Below are positions 37,886 through 48,939 of a stretch of 64,000 bases of DNA, one piece after another (the first letter of the stretch is position 1; the number at the start of each line of letters is the position of its first letter). The stretch is from Protula sp. h YS-2021. Lineage: Eukaryota; Annelida; Polychaeta; Sabellida; Serpulidae. The notes under the pieces were generated by a model. It worked only from the letters and a program-made list of their open reading frames with translations. It had not been told where the DNA came from and did no database searches. A program made the translations under genes and the position numbers. The stretch is from positions 54,066,510 through 54,130,509 of the forward strand of contig OX457024.1 in assembly GCA_949752745.1 (NCBI GenBank). The letters are read 5' to 3'.

Positions 37886-37958
37886 TTTAAAAAGCATTAC
37901 CCACACTCTCATGCATACACATACATACTAACACCATGACACGATTAGCGCTTATTTC
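37886..37958 (-). promoter_or_regulatory. Conserved subterminal box, left end of C
   Basis: On the minus strand: ATCGTGTCATGGTGTTAGTA, then GTGTATGCATGAGAGTGTGG, then GTAATGCTTT. It is nearly the same as 54525-54590 at the right end and as the boxes of B. Confidence 0.75.
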
Positions 37959-37973
37959 AGTATCAGTGGTGGG

Positions 37974-37989
37974 CTCTTAAAAGAGCCAG
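37974..37989 (-). terminator. Histone-type hairpin after the RING gene (element C)
   Basis: On the coding strand GGCTCTTTTAAGAGCC forms a 6-bp stem with a 4-base loop, 38 bases after the stop. The form and spacing match the metazoan histone mRNA 3' stem-loop (GGYYCT stem, T-rich loop). Confidence 0.5.
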
Positions 37990-38027
37990 GAGATGTTAGT
38001 TTTTCTCCTGCTGCTGCCGGTCCCGGT

Positions 38028-38579
38028 TTAAAAGAATGTCACAATGTCCTGCACTGGCCTACTGCAATGTGTGAGCTGTTGCCCGTTGAACAAAAAGTGG
38101 TCCCCTCGCATGCCGCAGGTAAAGCACCTCACAGAGTAGCGGTCATTTAGCGCCAGCAGTTGAGTCCAGTGCGCCGCGCAGACCAGGCACATTTGATGGT
38201 TGCACTCAGACAGCACCCGGTCTGGGGAGATCATACACCCACATCCTGGGCAAATATCCAAGTCTTGCTGGAGGAAGAATCTCCCCCAGGCCGGGTACTC
38301 TTCTTCTTCCATCCGCGAAGGTATTGACTCCCCTAGCATCATCGTTCTAAAGAACGCTTCATCATAGTGACCAGCCTCTATATCTCTGAGCCTCTTTCCA
38401 ATCGTGACTTGACGGTTGAACAGGACGGGCACGCACATGATGGATCCATGAACCGGGTCCGGCAGCAGCTGGAAGAAGTAGACTCTTTCTGGCGGTGTCT
38501 GTGGCTGTGTGACAGGCAGGTGAAGTTCTCTAACTTCAGCAATGGTGCGAGCATCATGTAACCCGAATAAGCACTCCAT
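38028..38579 (-). CDS. RING-finger protein (element C)
   Basis: This is a 183-residue protein from the ATG opening MECLFGL; the upstream in-frame ATG overlaps a TATATA box. RING ligands are complete: CPGC, CNHQMCLVC and CFTC. The middle block LPDPVHGSIMCVPVLFNRQ and the end NGQQLTHCSRPVQDIV match A and B. In C it sits at the left end and reads toward the left TIR. Intact. Confidence 0.75.
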   Translation of the reverse strand: MECLFGLHDARTIAEVRELHLPVTQPQTPPERVYFFQLLPDPVHGSIMCVPVLFNRQVTIGKRLRDIEAGHYDEAFFRTMMLGESIPSRMEEEEYPAWGRFFLQQDLDICPGCGCMISPDRVLSECNHQMCLVCAAHWTQLLALNDRYSVRCFTCGMRGDHFLFNGQQLTHCSRPVQDIVTFF

Positions 38580-38599
38580 GTTGACGGAAGCGAGTGTGA

Positions 38600-38882
38600 G
38601 CCCAAACTGAAATGAGCATGGGTTATATACCACCTGAAGTCAGGATCGGACCCCCCCCCCCATGCAGTCACCCTAAAGTCAGGAACCCCCCCTAGCCGAC
38701 CTAAACTCAGGACCCCCCCCCGGTGCAGTCGACCTAAAGTCAGGACCCCCCCCCCCCCCTGGGATAGCACGAAGTACTTGCATTAAGTAAGGACCCCCCC
38801 CCCATCAGCATATAATGCGAGGATGTTCGCTAGTAGTATATAAAGGTGGGTTACAGCTGCATTATCCAACACAAGCAGCAAG
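38600..38882. promoter_or_regulatory. Divergent promoter region with C-runs (element C)
   Basis: The leftward TATA is at about 38624-38629 and the rightward TATATAAA at 38837-38844, 39 bases before the ATG. Between them CCTAAAGTCAGGA followed by 8-14 C repeats about four times (38640-38800), on the + strand. Confidence 0.7.
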
Positions 38883-39236
38883 ATGTCGACAAGTCGTAAA
38901 ATCACAGTGATGCGAAACGGCAAGGCAGTGACGCTAACGACTGAGTGTTATAAGTGTTGGGTATGGTTGGAGTACCCATGTCAACCACACAACTGCCCGG
39001 TGCACCACAATGCACCACGACATTACTGCTGCAAAACTTGCGGTGGACTGCTCTGGTACAAGTTTACTGCGAGATTGCCAGGACCGGAGCCATGCACGGA
39101 CTGCTGGTGGTGTGGAGCAACGCTGAAAAACTTTGGCTACTATAACTTCCATCCGTTCAAGTGCTCGCGAAGACCGTTCTCCATGGAACAGTTTTACAGA
39201 TACCAGTGCGACTGTGGCAATCCAACTTGTTGGTGA
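38883..39236 (+). CDS. Cys-rich zinc-binding-type protein, 117 aa (element C)
   Basis: It is the homologue of 12844-13365 without the N-terminal Lys/Glu/Ala stretch. All Cys pairs (ECYKCW, YCCKTCGG, CWWCGA, CDCGNPTC) and the YYNFHPFKCS block are kept. AATAAA lies at about 39292. Intact. Confidence 0.7.
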   Translation: MSTSRKITVMRNGKAVTLTTECYKCWVWLEYPCQPHNCPVHHNAPRHYCCKTCGGLLWYKFTARLPGPEPCTDCWWCGATLKNFGYYNFHPFKCSRRPFSMEQFYRYQCDCGNPTCW

Positions 39237-39396
39237 AGAGCCAACTCACTAACATCTTTCGGCCCTTCTAAGTGCCATCCTCTGCTGTGAAATAAAAACG
39301 CAAATTCTGTCTATGTATGAGTGTGTATAAAAGGGGTATGTCTGAGATTACATTTCAGCATTTCAGTTTCAGCAGTTGACGGAACAACAACCAGCT

Positions 39397-42300
39397 ATGA
39401 TGAAAAGTGAAGAGCATGGGAAAGGAGCAAAGAGACAAAGGATGGAAGAAGATGACATTTGGCCATACGGTCAAGTTCAGTGTATGGAATGCAATGTGAA
39501 ATTTCCATCTATGGATACTTATGAGACACATACATGCAGTAAAGCTGAGATTAAAGGAGCAAAGAGACAAAAGATGGATGAAGATGACATTTGGCCATAC
39601 GGTCAAGTTCAGTGTATGGAATGCAATGTGAAATTTCCATCTATGGATACTTATGAGACACATACATGCAGTAAAGCTGAGATGAAAGGAGCAAAGAGAC
39701 AAAAGATGGATGAAGATGACATTTGGCCATGCGGTCAAGTTCAGTGTATGGAATGCAATGTAAAATTTCCAGCTATGGATACTTATGAGGCACATGCATG
39801 CATACCAGCTGAGATGGACAATGTACCTCATGGAGAACACGTTTCAAAGAAACAAAAGACAGGACAAGTAGGGAGAGGTAGAAGGGTTAGTCTTGGTGAA
39901 AACGCGCAGGAAAAACGGTTTGAATCTGAGGATGGATCAGATTTACTGCTTGAAATGCGACAGCAAGAGAACCGTATCAAGACACATTTGTTGGAGACCT
40001 TAAACCATGGAATGAAATGGTACATTGTCGTGCATGCACGTTTCAAGAAACTGACAGCAAATGATGAAGGTGTTATGGTAGAACAAGTGGATAATGCATT
40101 TATCAGCAGTCCAACATATGCAGCATACAATCCAGCAGATATTGAGCAGGACCTGCCAGAAGCCTATAAAGAATTATTTACCAAGTTTGACGAACATGAG
40201 CGACAAGGCTCTGGCTGGGTATTGGATAACATACTGTACATTGAAGTACATACAGCTACGTTGATGCCTCTAGAAGCGAGTAGTTTTATTCCACTACCGA
40301 AGAAAGTGAAGAAAACAATGGGTGTGATAAACATTAAGAATGATGATAACAAGTGTTTCTTATGGTCAGTATTGGCTTACCTTCACCCTCTTGACCCAAA
40401 ACAACCCAAATCGCGTGAATCATCACAAACCATTTGAGAAGGAATTAAAGGTAGAGGGTATGACATTTCCGACACCAATTACTGACATTCCAAAGTTTGA
40501 AAAGGAGAACGATGTAGCCATCAACGTGTTTGGATACGAACAAGATGTAGTTGTTCCAATACAACTTAGTCGAAACGTCAGTGTCAGAGAAATCAACTTA
40601 CTTCTGATTAGCAATGACAAGACGAGGCATTACTGCCTCATCAAGAATTTTAGCCGACTTATGTGTTATCGATCAAAGCATAAGGCTGCATATTTTTATT
40701 GTTTCAACTGTCTTCACGGGTTTGTACGACAAGATCTTTTAGATAAACATCGTGAAGTGTGTGACAAGAATGGAGCACAACGTTTATCATTTCCCAAGGA
40801 ACCCTTCATCAAGTTCAAGAATGTGGCTAAACAACAGCGAGCACCTTTTGTGATTTATGCTGACTTTGAATGTTTCACGCAAAAGCATGAAGAAGGAGAC
40901 AAGTATCAACATCATCGTCCAAACAGCTTTGCCTATGTGGTTGTGAGCCAGTACAACACACCTGCACCAGTCGTGTATCGAGGAGACAATGCTGTGAAAG
41001 TCTTTTTAGACCATATGGTGAATGAACGTAAATCGTATTGTACGTGGTTTAGAGCGACCAAAGGAAATGGTGATGACTCGTGAAGACAAAGAGAATTTCA
41101 AGAACGCTGTTGATTGCTACATTTGTCATGAACCTCTAGGAGCAGATCGTGTGAGAGATCATGACCACATCAATGGCAAATATCGTGGAGCAGCGCACAA
41201 TGAATGCAACTTACAATTCCGACTTAGAAAAGATCAGCAAGGGGATAAAGATTCTTTTATCATTCCCGTATTTTTCCACAATTTGCGAGGCTATGACAGT
41301 CACCTGATCATGGAGGAAATTGGGAAATTCAAAGGTGAAACGATTACAGTCATTCCCAACACCATTGAGAAATATATTGCATTCACCCTGAGCAATCTGA
41401 AATTTACAGACAGCTTTCAGTTCATGAGTACCTCTCTACAGAAGTTGGTATCCAACCTTGCAGCAGAACGGAAAGATAACTTCTACAACATGACCTCTCA
41501 CATTCACGATAGTGATCAACAAGATTTGCTGCTGAGAAAGGGAGTGTACCCCTATGATTACGTGGACGAACCATCCAAGTTTGCTGAAACACAGCTACCA
41601 TCAAAGGATAAGTTTTATAGTCAGCTTAGCGAAGAGGACATTAGCGATGAGGATTATGCGCATGCACAGAAGGTGTGGGATACATTTAACTGTACCACAT
41701 TTGGTGAATACCACGACCTGTACCTGAAATCAGATGTGTTATTAATAGCTGACGTGTTTGAAAATTTTCGTCAAGTATGCCTCAACACGTATGAATTGGA
41801 TCCTGCTCATTACTATACAGCACCAGGACTGTCGTGGGATGCAATGTTGAAAGCGACAAAGGTGAAGTTGGAATTGATCAATGACATTGACATGTACCAA
41901 ATGGTTGAGCAAGGCATACGTGGAGGAATATCTGTGATCACACACAAGTATGCGAAAGCGAATAATCCCTACGTAGCAGATTACAATTCTGAGATACCAA
42001 ACAACTATCTGATGTACCTCGACGCAAACAACCTGTATGGCTGGGCCATGTCACAAAGCATGCCACAAAGAGGATTTATGTGGGTGAGTGAGCCAGAATC
42101 CGTCAACTTCATGGATGTAGCTGAAGATGATGACATTGGATTCATTTTGGAAGTGGATTTAGAATACCCACATTCAATCCATGAACATCATAATCACTAT
42201 CCAGTGGCTCCAGAACGGAAATGTGTCAAAGTTGAAGAATTGTCAGAGTACAGTCAGAAGCTGCGGAAAGATCTAAGCATGAAAGAGAAACCCAGTGAAA

Positions 42301-43268
42301 AGCTCATTCCTAACTTGTCTGACAAGAAGAAATATGTACTTCATTACAGGAATTTACAACAGTGCGTCTCACTGGGGTTGAAAGTCACTAAAGTACATCG
42401 CGCCATCATGTTTGAACAGAGCAAATGGTTGGCAAAATACATTACCTTGAACACGGAAAAGAGAAAATTGGCTAAGAACCCGTTTGAGAAAGACTTCTTC
42501 AAACTGATGATCAACTCGGTGTTTGGCAAAACCATGGAAAATGTGAGAAAGCGAATCAATGTTGAACTTGTTCACAAGGAAAAGCGGTTCAAGAAACTTG
42601 TAGCCAAACCTTCTTTCCACAAATTCAAAATTTTCAACGAAGATTTGACCGCGGTACATTTACGCAAAGTGGATTTGCTTCTGGATAAACCCATTCAAGT
42701 TGGCTTCACCATTCTTGACCTCAGCAAAGTGCTTATGTTCAACTTTCATTACAACTACATCATGGTCAAGTATCCCAATGCCAAGTTGTTGTTCAGTGAC
42801 ACCGATAGTCTATGTTACGACATAGAAACGGAAGACATCTACAAGGATATGCAGCAAGATGCTGACCTGTTCGACACAAGTGACTATCCGCCAGATCACT
42901 TCCTACATTCCAACGTGAACAAAAAAGTGCTTGGGAAAATGAAGGACGAGACGGCAGGCGTCCCTATTGAAGAGTTTGTTGGACTCAGACCGAAAATGTA
43001 CAGTTTATTGTGTGGCGGGAAAGAAAAACATACAGCTAAAGGCATCACTTGAGCTTGTCAAAGACGTATTAAACATGTGCAGTATAGAGACAGTTTGTTC
43101 AACCAAACTCAAACGATGGCTACAGGACACATTATTCGAAGTCATAGTCACCAGCTTTTCTCGGAGAAGATTAGGAAGGTAGTCCTCTCCCCATATGACG
43201 ACAAGCGATATGTGCTGAATGATGCCTATTCCACTTTAGCGCATGGACATTACAAGGCTGTGGTATAA
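39397..43268 (+). pseudogene. polB: Family B DNA polymerase, broken (element C)
   Basis: TATA at 39326-39333; first ATG 39397. It is homologous to 13721-17386 throughout. Breaks: a frameshift at about 40405-40430, another at about 41030 (one extra base next to the conserved NER), and TGA at 43050-43052 near the C-terminus. Exonuclease and polymerase motifs ([29 protein letters not shown]) survive. The N-terminus has three copies of a zinc-finger unit rather than two different fingers. The final TAA lies in the next TATA box. Confidence 0.93.
39427..39813 (+). repeat. Three in-frame 129-base zinc-finger units in PolB (element C)
   Basis: Each unit encodes 43 residues with CMECNVKFPSMDTYETHTC (C2HC). 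Units begin near 39427, 39556 and 39685. The first two are almost identical, so the duplication is recent. Confidence 0.85.
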
Positions 43269-43361
43269 AAGGGGGAGGTCCTCCAACGGAAGAGTTATTT
43301 GAGGTGTGAACATTGAAGTGTTAACGTGGAACGTGAATGTCGTAAGAGATCTACAACTGAT

Positions 43362-43682
43362 ATGGATACTCTTGCAGATGCAGTTAAAGACTTAAAAGTG
43401 AAAAATCCTACCACTACCATCAAGAAATTGAAAGTGGAGACAGCACCAACACCACAGTCGTGGGATGGAATGCTTTCTCTAGGAAATGGAAAGTATATCA
43501 AGATTATGAAACAAAGCAATGAAGGAGTGGTAAACATTCGCAAGTACCTGAGAGATGAGGGGACTGGAAAAAACCGTCCAACGAAAAAGGGAATTTTGCT
43601 GACAATACCTGAATGGAAAATGCTGAAGAAGCAAGTGAAAGAAGTGGATAAAAGGCTTCGCAGACAAGAAGGTGGCTCATAA
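43362..43682 (+). CDS. PC4/Sub1-like protein, PC4-1 (element C)
   Basis: This is a 106-residue protein from MDTLADAVKD. The core VNIRKYLRDEG and PTKKGILLTIPEWKML is kept. An in-frame GTG upstream is not a likely start. Intact. Confidence 0.82.
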   Translation: MDTLADAVKDLKVKNPTTTIKKLKVETAPTPQSWDGMLSLGNGKYIKIMKQSNEGVVNIRKYLRDEGTGKNRPTKKGILLTIPEWKMLKKQVKEVDKRLRRQEGGS

Positions 43683-43694
43683 CAAGGTAAAAAC

Positions 43695-44065
43695 ATGAAT
43701 GCACTCATGCTGAACGGTGGTGCTTACCTTACTGTAAATGATAGGAATGAAGTGATACTAGATTCTCAGAGAAGTTATCATCGGTTTAAACCTGAAGTGT
43801 GGAAAGACTTTAAAACATACCACTTGAACCTGGGTTTAAACGTAGACTTGAAAATAAAGTGGAAGTGACGGTGGCTGAATATGATTCTAACATACGTGTA
43901 GAAATCTGTAGAAATCTTTTACAGGATTATCCAGAGGATTATAAGGGAGTTGTGCCAGATACACCATATACAGATTTGATTATCTTTGATATGAAGAACT
44001 GGCGCGCAGTCTTACGATTCCTAGAAGTGATACAACATCCACTCTTCACCATCTTGCGAGCATAA
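43695..44065 (+). pseudogene. PC4-2 paralogue, frameshifted (element C)
   Basis: It starts MNALMLNGGAYLTV. One A is missing in the run near 43822, after WKDFK. The second half-domain (MKNWRAVLRFLEVI) is open in another frame from 43859. Confidence 0.75.
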
Positions 44066-44120
44066 AAAACGTCTTTGCAGACAAGGAGACAGCTCATAGT
44101 TCATCTGACTGTTGAACGAG

Positions 44121-44462
44121 ATGGAAGACTTTTTATCGGAATATGAACCCATTACGCATGGATTCTCATATCTGAGAAACGTATATGATGACATCGTGCT
44201 AAAACATTTTGGAAAGTATATCATTCTATCAACTGACGAACAATCTGTGTTGAAAGACCATCTAGAGAAGCTGAGGATACCTGGCTTTCTCCTGAAACTC
44301 TCAGAGGATTTAGAAGTGCGTGTGACTGAGAACTATTTAGACGTGTTTGTACGATTTCGCCAATATGACGAGCTTACAAAATGCTACGACTACATCACCC
44401 TCAACACAGTGGAATGGCACGCTCTGTTACAAGCATTGGATTGGAAAGAACCTGACGCTTGA
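44121..44462 (+). CDS. PC4-3 paralogue, intact (element C)
   Basis: This protein of about 113 residues opens MEDFLSEYEPITHGF, after an in-frame TTG. Two half-domains end VLKDHLEKL and VEWHALLQALDW. It shows the full form of the gene that has a stop in B. The last ~98 bases overlap PC4-4. Confidence 0.6.
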   Translation: MEDFLSEYEPITHGFSYLRNVYDDIVLKHFGKYIILSTDEQSVLKDHLEKLRIPGFLLKLSEDLEVRVTENYLDVFVRFRQYDELTKCYDYITLNTVEWHALLQALDWKEPDA

Positions 44463-44745
44463 ATTCAAAGAGGAAGGAGTGCAACTCATGCGAGGCACCA
44501 AGTTCATTGAACTGACGCATCCCATGTGTGTTATGGTGATGAACATTGACATGAATGATCATGGATATGAACTGAAACTGTCTGAACATGAAGATGTTAA
44601 AATAATAAAGTTTGGTAGTGGACAGTGTTATGCTAGTTTTCATAGCATTTACAAACGTGGGTGTAATGTCTATGATACATATATTAATTTAGATTGGTAT
44701 GAATGGCATGTGTTTATTGATGTATTGAATGTATTTGTAAAATAA
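44365..44745 (+). CDS. PC4-4 paralogue (element C)
   Basis: This is a 126-residue protein from MTSLQNATT, inside the end of PC4-3. The conserved part starts NLTLEFKEEG. The second half-domain ends YEWHVFIDVL. It lacks the RLM repeat of B. Confidence 0.6.
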   Translation: MTSLQNATTTSPSTQWNGTLCYKHWIGKNLTLEFKEEGVQLMRGTKFIELTHPMCVMVMNIDMNDHGYELKLSEHEDVKIIKFGSGQCYASFHSIYKRGCNVYDTYINLDWYEWHVFIDVLNVFVK

Positions 44746-44764
44746 TTGTGAAATGTAAATAATG

Positions 44765-44815
44765 TATAACACAATAAAAAAGAATGTTGTATAAAACTGT
44801 CTTGTTTATTTACAA
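44765..44815. terminator. Convergent poly(A) signals (element C)
   Basis: AATAAA near 44772 (+) and TTTATT near 44803 (minus-strand signal), between PC4-4 and protease, as in B. Confidence 0.7.
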
Positions 44816-44876
44816 TATTCATAATACAATTCACAATTACCAACAACTTAACTAATGCAACTTAACTAATACAACA

Positions 44877-45310
44877 TCAATAAAATAATGGTTTATAATG
44901 TCTATATACAAAATCCTTTACAACAAAATCACCATCACTTCTTCTTAATACATCAATGATTTCAAAAGGACTATGTCCTCGAGCTCTTTGAATTATATAA
45001 TACACACAATAAAATCCACATGTAGAGGATATCGGTGTTTGTAATGGAACTGAATTATAAATTAAATTAAACTTTAAAAACTTATTCAAACGACTGTCTA
45101 TAGGTAAAAGTCCATAAGAGTCAAAATATTCTGCAGGGTCTTCGTCATAATATACTGCCACCCTTCTCTTGGTTCATCTTGATCATCTGTGTTGATGACA
45201 TAGGCACCGCGTTGTAAAGATGGTAACTGGTCCATGGCAAACACACCTTGAAACAAGTCTTTTGTCGTGGCATCATGGGATAGGATGGCTTCTATCTGCT
45301 TCGTGTTCAT
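44877..45310 (-). pseudogene. Adenain-like protease, frameshifted (element C)
   Basis: It is open from 45310 to about 45160, then missing bases at the EHW site remove the catalytic His and shift the frame; the rest, with FDSYG and CGFYCVYY, is open in another frame. Confidence 0.88.
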
Positions 45311-46657
45311 GACTGGTAGTCGAATTGAATGCTACGATTTGCACTTATTTCAACAATGTTATCAAATTCAGCATACACTATAACATTAACTGTATTTTGC
45401 AAGGCACCAGCAAAATTCATTTCTAGTCTCAAATTCCCATGTTTGATAAGGGCATAATGATCAGCACCATCATAATCAGGTGTTAAGTCAAAAGAAAACA
45501 AAGAATAACCTCTAGGCCAATCTTCCCGTTTTATAATGGAACTTTTCTCGCCATCCAATCTGTCAAAAGATTTGTAAAGAGTTTCAAAAGCATCAAGATA
45601 TTTGCCTTGATTTATATCAAGCTTGAGAGGTTTGGATAGGACTGGTTCACCATCAGAGTAAAGCTGCATAAAGTTAAGATTAAAATGTTCAAAATTGTAT
45701 GGATTTCTCAATACTGTTCCAGCAAAGGATTCATTCTGAACCATTCTAATGACAATACGTTTTGGTAATTGGCCTAAAAAGATTGAAATCCAGTTGGAAT
45801 AGCTAAAACTTTACATTCTTTTCTATTAACAATAAAGCAGGACTTTTCATCAATGCATCTGCATGTCCCAACTGAATACCTGGACTAACCCTCACTTTGC
45901 GAATGGTTAAAAACGCTTCTCTCACTTCTACTTTAAAACCATTATTTGCAGCCATTAATACATATTCATCTTTTTGTCTATGTAAACGTAATTTCATACT
46001 AACACCATTGGGAAGATAACGATCCTGCTCAAACAAATCTACCCTTAAACCACCTGTAAGCATAAACTCACGGCTTAGACGTGTATACAAATAGCGATTA
46101 TGTAAACCATTATTTCCTGTTTCAGCTATATCACCACCTTCAATATTTACATGAAAACCTGATACATATCTTTCATGATTAGGTCTTTTCACCTCATGAG
46201 TATTCATTGACCCGGCAGTATCTTTAAAGATGAGACGCATAGAGCGCTCAGAGTGGAGACTTTCTTCCGAGTCATGAATGAGATGAGATATGATGCTGGT
46301 ATAACCATGGGTATTGTTACTATGTGATATCAAACGATCATTTAGAAATAATTCAATATTAGACCATAACCCATTAAACAAATCATTGATACATGACACG
46401 TTATCATCTACACCACACAGTGTTCCATCAGCCTTTACAATGCGACATACAATATGGAGTTTACTGTTCTTTAAATCTAGATATTCTTCTGTACTCGCAG
46501 GAATGTAGAATTCTATTGGAGCACCCTCTCTAATGGTAGTCATTGGTTGATAGTCTACATTATAACTTTTTTCTACAGCAGTTTGCGTTGGTGGTATGTG
46601 AAACCATTCTAATGGAGAAAGGCTACATTCACAAGAATGATTATGAATTAAAGACAT
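45307..46657 (-). pseudogene. Major capsid protein, broken (element C)
   Basis: The N-terminal 270 residues (45830-46657) and C-terminal 145 (45307-45744) are well kept. Between 45745 and about 45830 two small deletions relative to B shift the frame. Confidence 0.87.
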
Positions 46658-47013
46658 TAAAAAATATCTTTCTTATGTTTTTTTGATGTTATCCGTTTAG
46701 CTGCCTTTCGCCTTCTGACACGTTTTGCTCGTTTCGGTCTCTTTTGTCCTCGTAACCCACCACCAAACATACGTTGTGCTACTCGACCTGTAACATCTTT
46801 CGCGATATCTTTTGCAGCCCTTTTAAGATGTGGTGCAACGATTTTAGCCCCTGTCTTAAGCAGTGGAATAGCTTTTCGAGCCAATGATCCCAGTATTGAA
46901 CCAATACCATCTCCATATTGTATTCGCGATCCTTTAAATCCTGGTAATTCTCCACCCACTTGACGAAGAAAATGGTTGCGATAAATAGATGGATTGTGTG
47001 TGTATGCTTTCAT
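46657..47013 (-). CDS. Virion core protein, pX-like (element C)
   Basis: This is a 118-residue homologue of 20800-21153: GDGIGSILGSLARKAIPLL, then a basic tail. It overlaps penton by 4 bases and touches the capsid gene start. Intact. Confidence 0.78.
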   Translation of the reverse strand: MKAYTHNPSIYRNHFLRQVGGELPGFKGSRIQYGDGIGSILGSLARKAIPLLKTGAKIVAPHLKRAAKDIAKDVTGRVAQRMFGGGLRGQKRPKRAKRVRRRKAAKRITSKKHKKDIF

Positions 47014-47774
47014 AATGCTTTTGGTCGAAAATGAAGTTTACAGGTCACCTTTCCAGTTTGAAATGGAACATTATGGCCTGTGTCGTCCTTAATATTCATT
47101 TCTATCACGTCAAATTTGGATGTGTTTACAGGAACATAATGAGGTTCTCCATAAGTTTTCATGATAATGTCTCCATCATGTCCTTGTATTCCAACAGAAC
47201 GTAGCAAAGGAACATAATAATCACCAACAACTTGTTGCTCACAAATACTACAGTACACATAAAGTGTATAAAATCCCTGTTTCACATCGGCTTTATGTTC
47301 AGCTGTGCACGTTTCAGTATACCATTGATCTGGGATAAATCCTAAAATCTCAGCTAATCCAGTGGAGAATGACACTTCAAAGTCGTAATTTAGAAATAGA
47401 AAAACACGTCGTCTAATTTTATCATACTTTATCTGAATAGCTTCTTTAAGGTCATCTTTCATAGAATTAGTTGCTTCTTTATTGACTGCCTGACATATCT
47501 CTTGTATGGATCTGTAGTAACCATAAGGAATATTGATTGTGTCAAGAACAACATTATTCAGTGGTTGTTGTCGATACTGAATAGAATAGTCCATTCCATG
47601 TCTCATGGTTGTCCATGTATGTGGATATTGAATTTCAGCTAAAGCCACTTCATATTTTCCGTTCAGATAGATGGTTCGAGGCATACGAATTTGATAATTC
47701 GAAGTCTTGTTGTTGGGATAATAGTTCATACTAGCATTGCTGGGTAAAGTAATGTAAAAACTTGTTGACTCCAT
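47010..47774 (-). CDS. Penton / minor capsid protein, intact (element C)
   Basis: This is a 254-residue protein starting MESTSFYITLPSNAS, the reference start for this family in the window. Strand blocks as in B. Intact. Confidence 0.85.
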   Translation of the reverse strand: MESTSFYITLPSNASMNYYPNNKTSNYQIRMPRTIYLNGKYEVALAEIQYPHTWTTMRHGMDYSIQYRQQPLNNVVLDTINIPYGYYRSIQEICQAVNKEATNSMKDDLKEAIQIKYDKIRRRVFLFLNYDFEVSFSTGLAEILGFIPDQWYTETCTAEHKADVKQGFYTLYVYCSICEQQVVGDYYVPLLRSVGIQGHDGDIIMKTYGEPHYVPVNTSKFDVIEMNIKDDTGHNVPFQTGKVTCKLHFRPKAL

Positions 47775-47828
47775 GGCAGCTAAATCGTTTATGTGATGTA
47801 GATAGACTAGATGTGTATATACATTACT

Positions 47829-48038
47829 TCATGTTTGACACTCTTCATCCTCACTTTCTACATTGCTGTCTACATTATTGTCTAAATTGCTATCTACATG
47901 ATCTAAATTGGTATCTACTACTTCTCCCTGACAACAAGCACTAACACACCTAATTTTTACAGGAATAGTATTTTTATTTCCATTTTCTTTACAACAACAA
48001 CACCATAGCTCTTTAATCCATGTTAAAAAGTTTCCCAT
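47829..48038 (-). CDS. Small conserved protein with acylation signals (element C)
   Basis: This is a 69-residue protein starting MGNFLTWIKELWCCCC. The stop here lies before penton, so overlap with penton in A and B is not essential. The acidic Asn/Asp tail differs from A and B. Confidence 0.65.
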   Translation of the reverse strand: MGNFLTWIKELWCCCCKENGNKNTIPVKIRCVSACCQGEVVDTNLDHVDSNLDNNVDSNVESEDEECQT

Positions 48039-48616
48039 CCTTCTGGAAACAATCTTTGTTGACGTTGTTGTTGCTCTTTTGTAATATCTTCACGAGTTGT
48101 CTTTTTGCCAAAAACAGTTTTTGGAATATTAGCGTCTACAATTTCCTCAATAAACTGCTTCCAACCACGCGGTGGTTCTCGTCGTTCTTTTCTTTTTGTA
48201 GCAACCAATGCTTCTTTCAACAAATCAATAATGTTAGAATTTGTAATGATAGTACCTGTTTTTAAAACAAGTTCATTTTTATCTGTCCATCTCGTACCAT
48301 ATTTCTTAAGTTCTGCCAGAAGTTGTGTTAGTTTTACATGATAAATGGGTTGAAAATGGTTTAGAAACTGTTGAGACTTTTCTGATTTTTCTGCATTAGA
48401 TGCTGTAACAGACTTTTGTCGTTGTTGTTGTTGTGATTGAATTGTTCGTAAATGACGTCCAAGCACTTGAGACATTTCTATTGCTTTTTCACGAGTTCGT
48501 TTCCCACGTAAAAGTTTATTCACTTTCGTTTTGATTTCAACATCTTTTCCCTTCTTTTCTGACAACATTTTATATTCATATTCAGGAATGAGAACCATTT
48601 TCAAAGTATGTTTCAT
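48023..48616 (-). CDS. Conserved Maverick protein of unknown function, 197 aa (element C)
   Basis: It is the homologue of 443-1018, intact. The Gln-rich middle is variable; the end PRGWKQFIEEIVDANIPKT is conserved. 16-base overlap with the small acylated gene. Confidence 0.75.
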   Translation of the reverse strand: MKHTLKMVLIPEYEYKMLSEKKGKDVEIKTKVNKLLRGKRTREKAIEMSQVLGRHLRTIQSQQQQRQKSVTASNAEKSEKSQQFLNHFQPIYHVKLTQLLAELKKYGTRWTDKNELVLKTGTIITNSNIIDLLKEALVATKRKERREPPRGWKQFIEEIVDANIPKTVFGKKTTREDITKEQQQRQQRLFPEGWETF

Positions 48617-48939
48617 TTTAACAGCAACTGAGCTAACAAGGGTAATGCAAATTTAGCAATAGCTCCAATAAATCCTCCTTTCTGATTAACCAACTTCTTT
48701 TTTCTTCGAAGTGATATCTTCTTATTTGCCAGTGTACGTAGGGTATGACGTTCACGCTTGTATAACTTATACCTTTTTGAGCTTAAGGGTAAATGTCCTC
48801 GCAATATATTCAAACAAATTTCAAACAAGCTAGTTAATTCCTCCTTAGTAGCTTGTTGTAGTAAGGATTTACGTCGTTTAGGCCCGCTGCGTGCAAGCAA
48901 GTGAAGGAAAGGTTGATTCGCTTGAATACGTTTAGACAT
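48613..48939 (-). CDS. Conserved basic Maverick protein, 108 aa (element C)
   Basis: Over 90% identical to A and B despite the divergence of neighbouring genes. QKGGFIGAIAKFALPLL tail intact. Confidence 0.78.
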   Translation of the reverse strand: MSKRIQANQPFLHLLARSGPKRRKSLLQQATKEELTSLFEICLNILRGHLPLSSKRYKLYKRERHTLRTLANKKISLRRKKKLVNQKGGFIGAIAKFALPLLAQLLLK

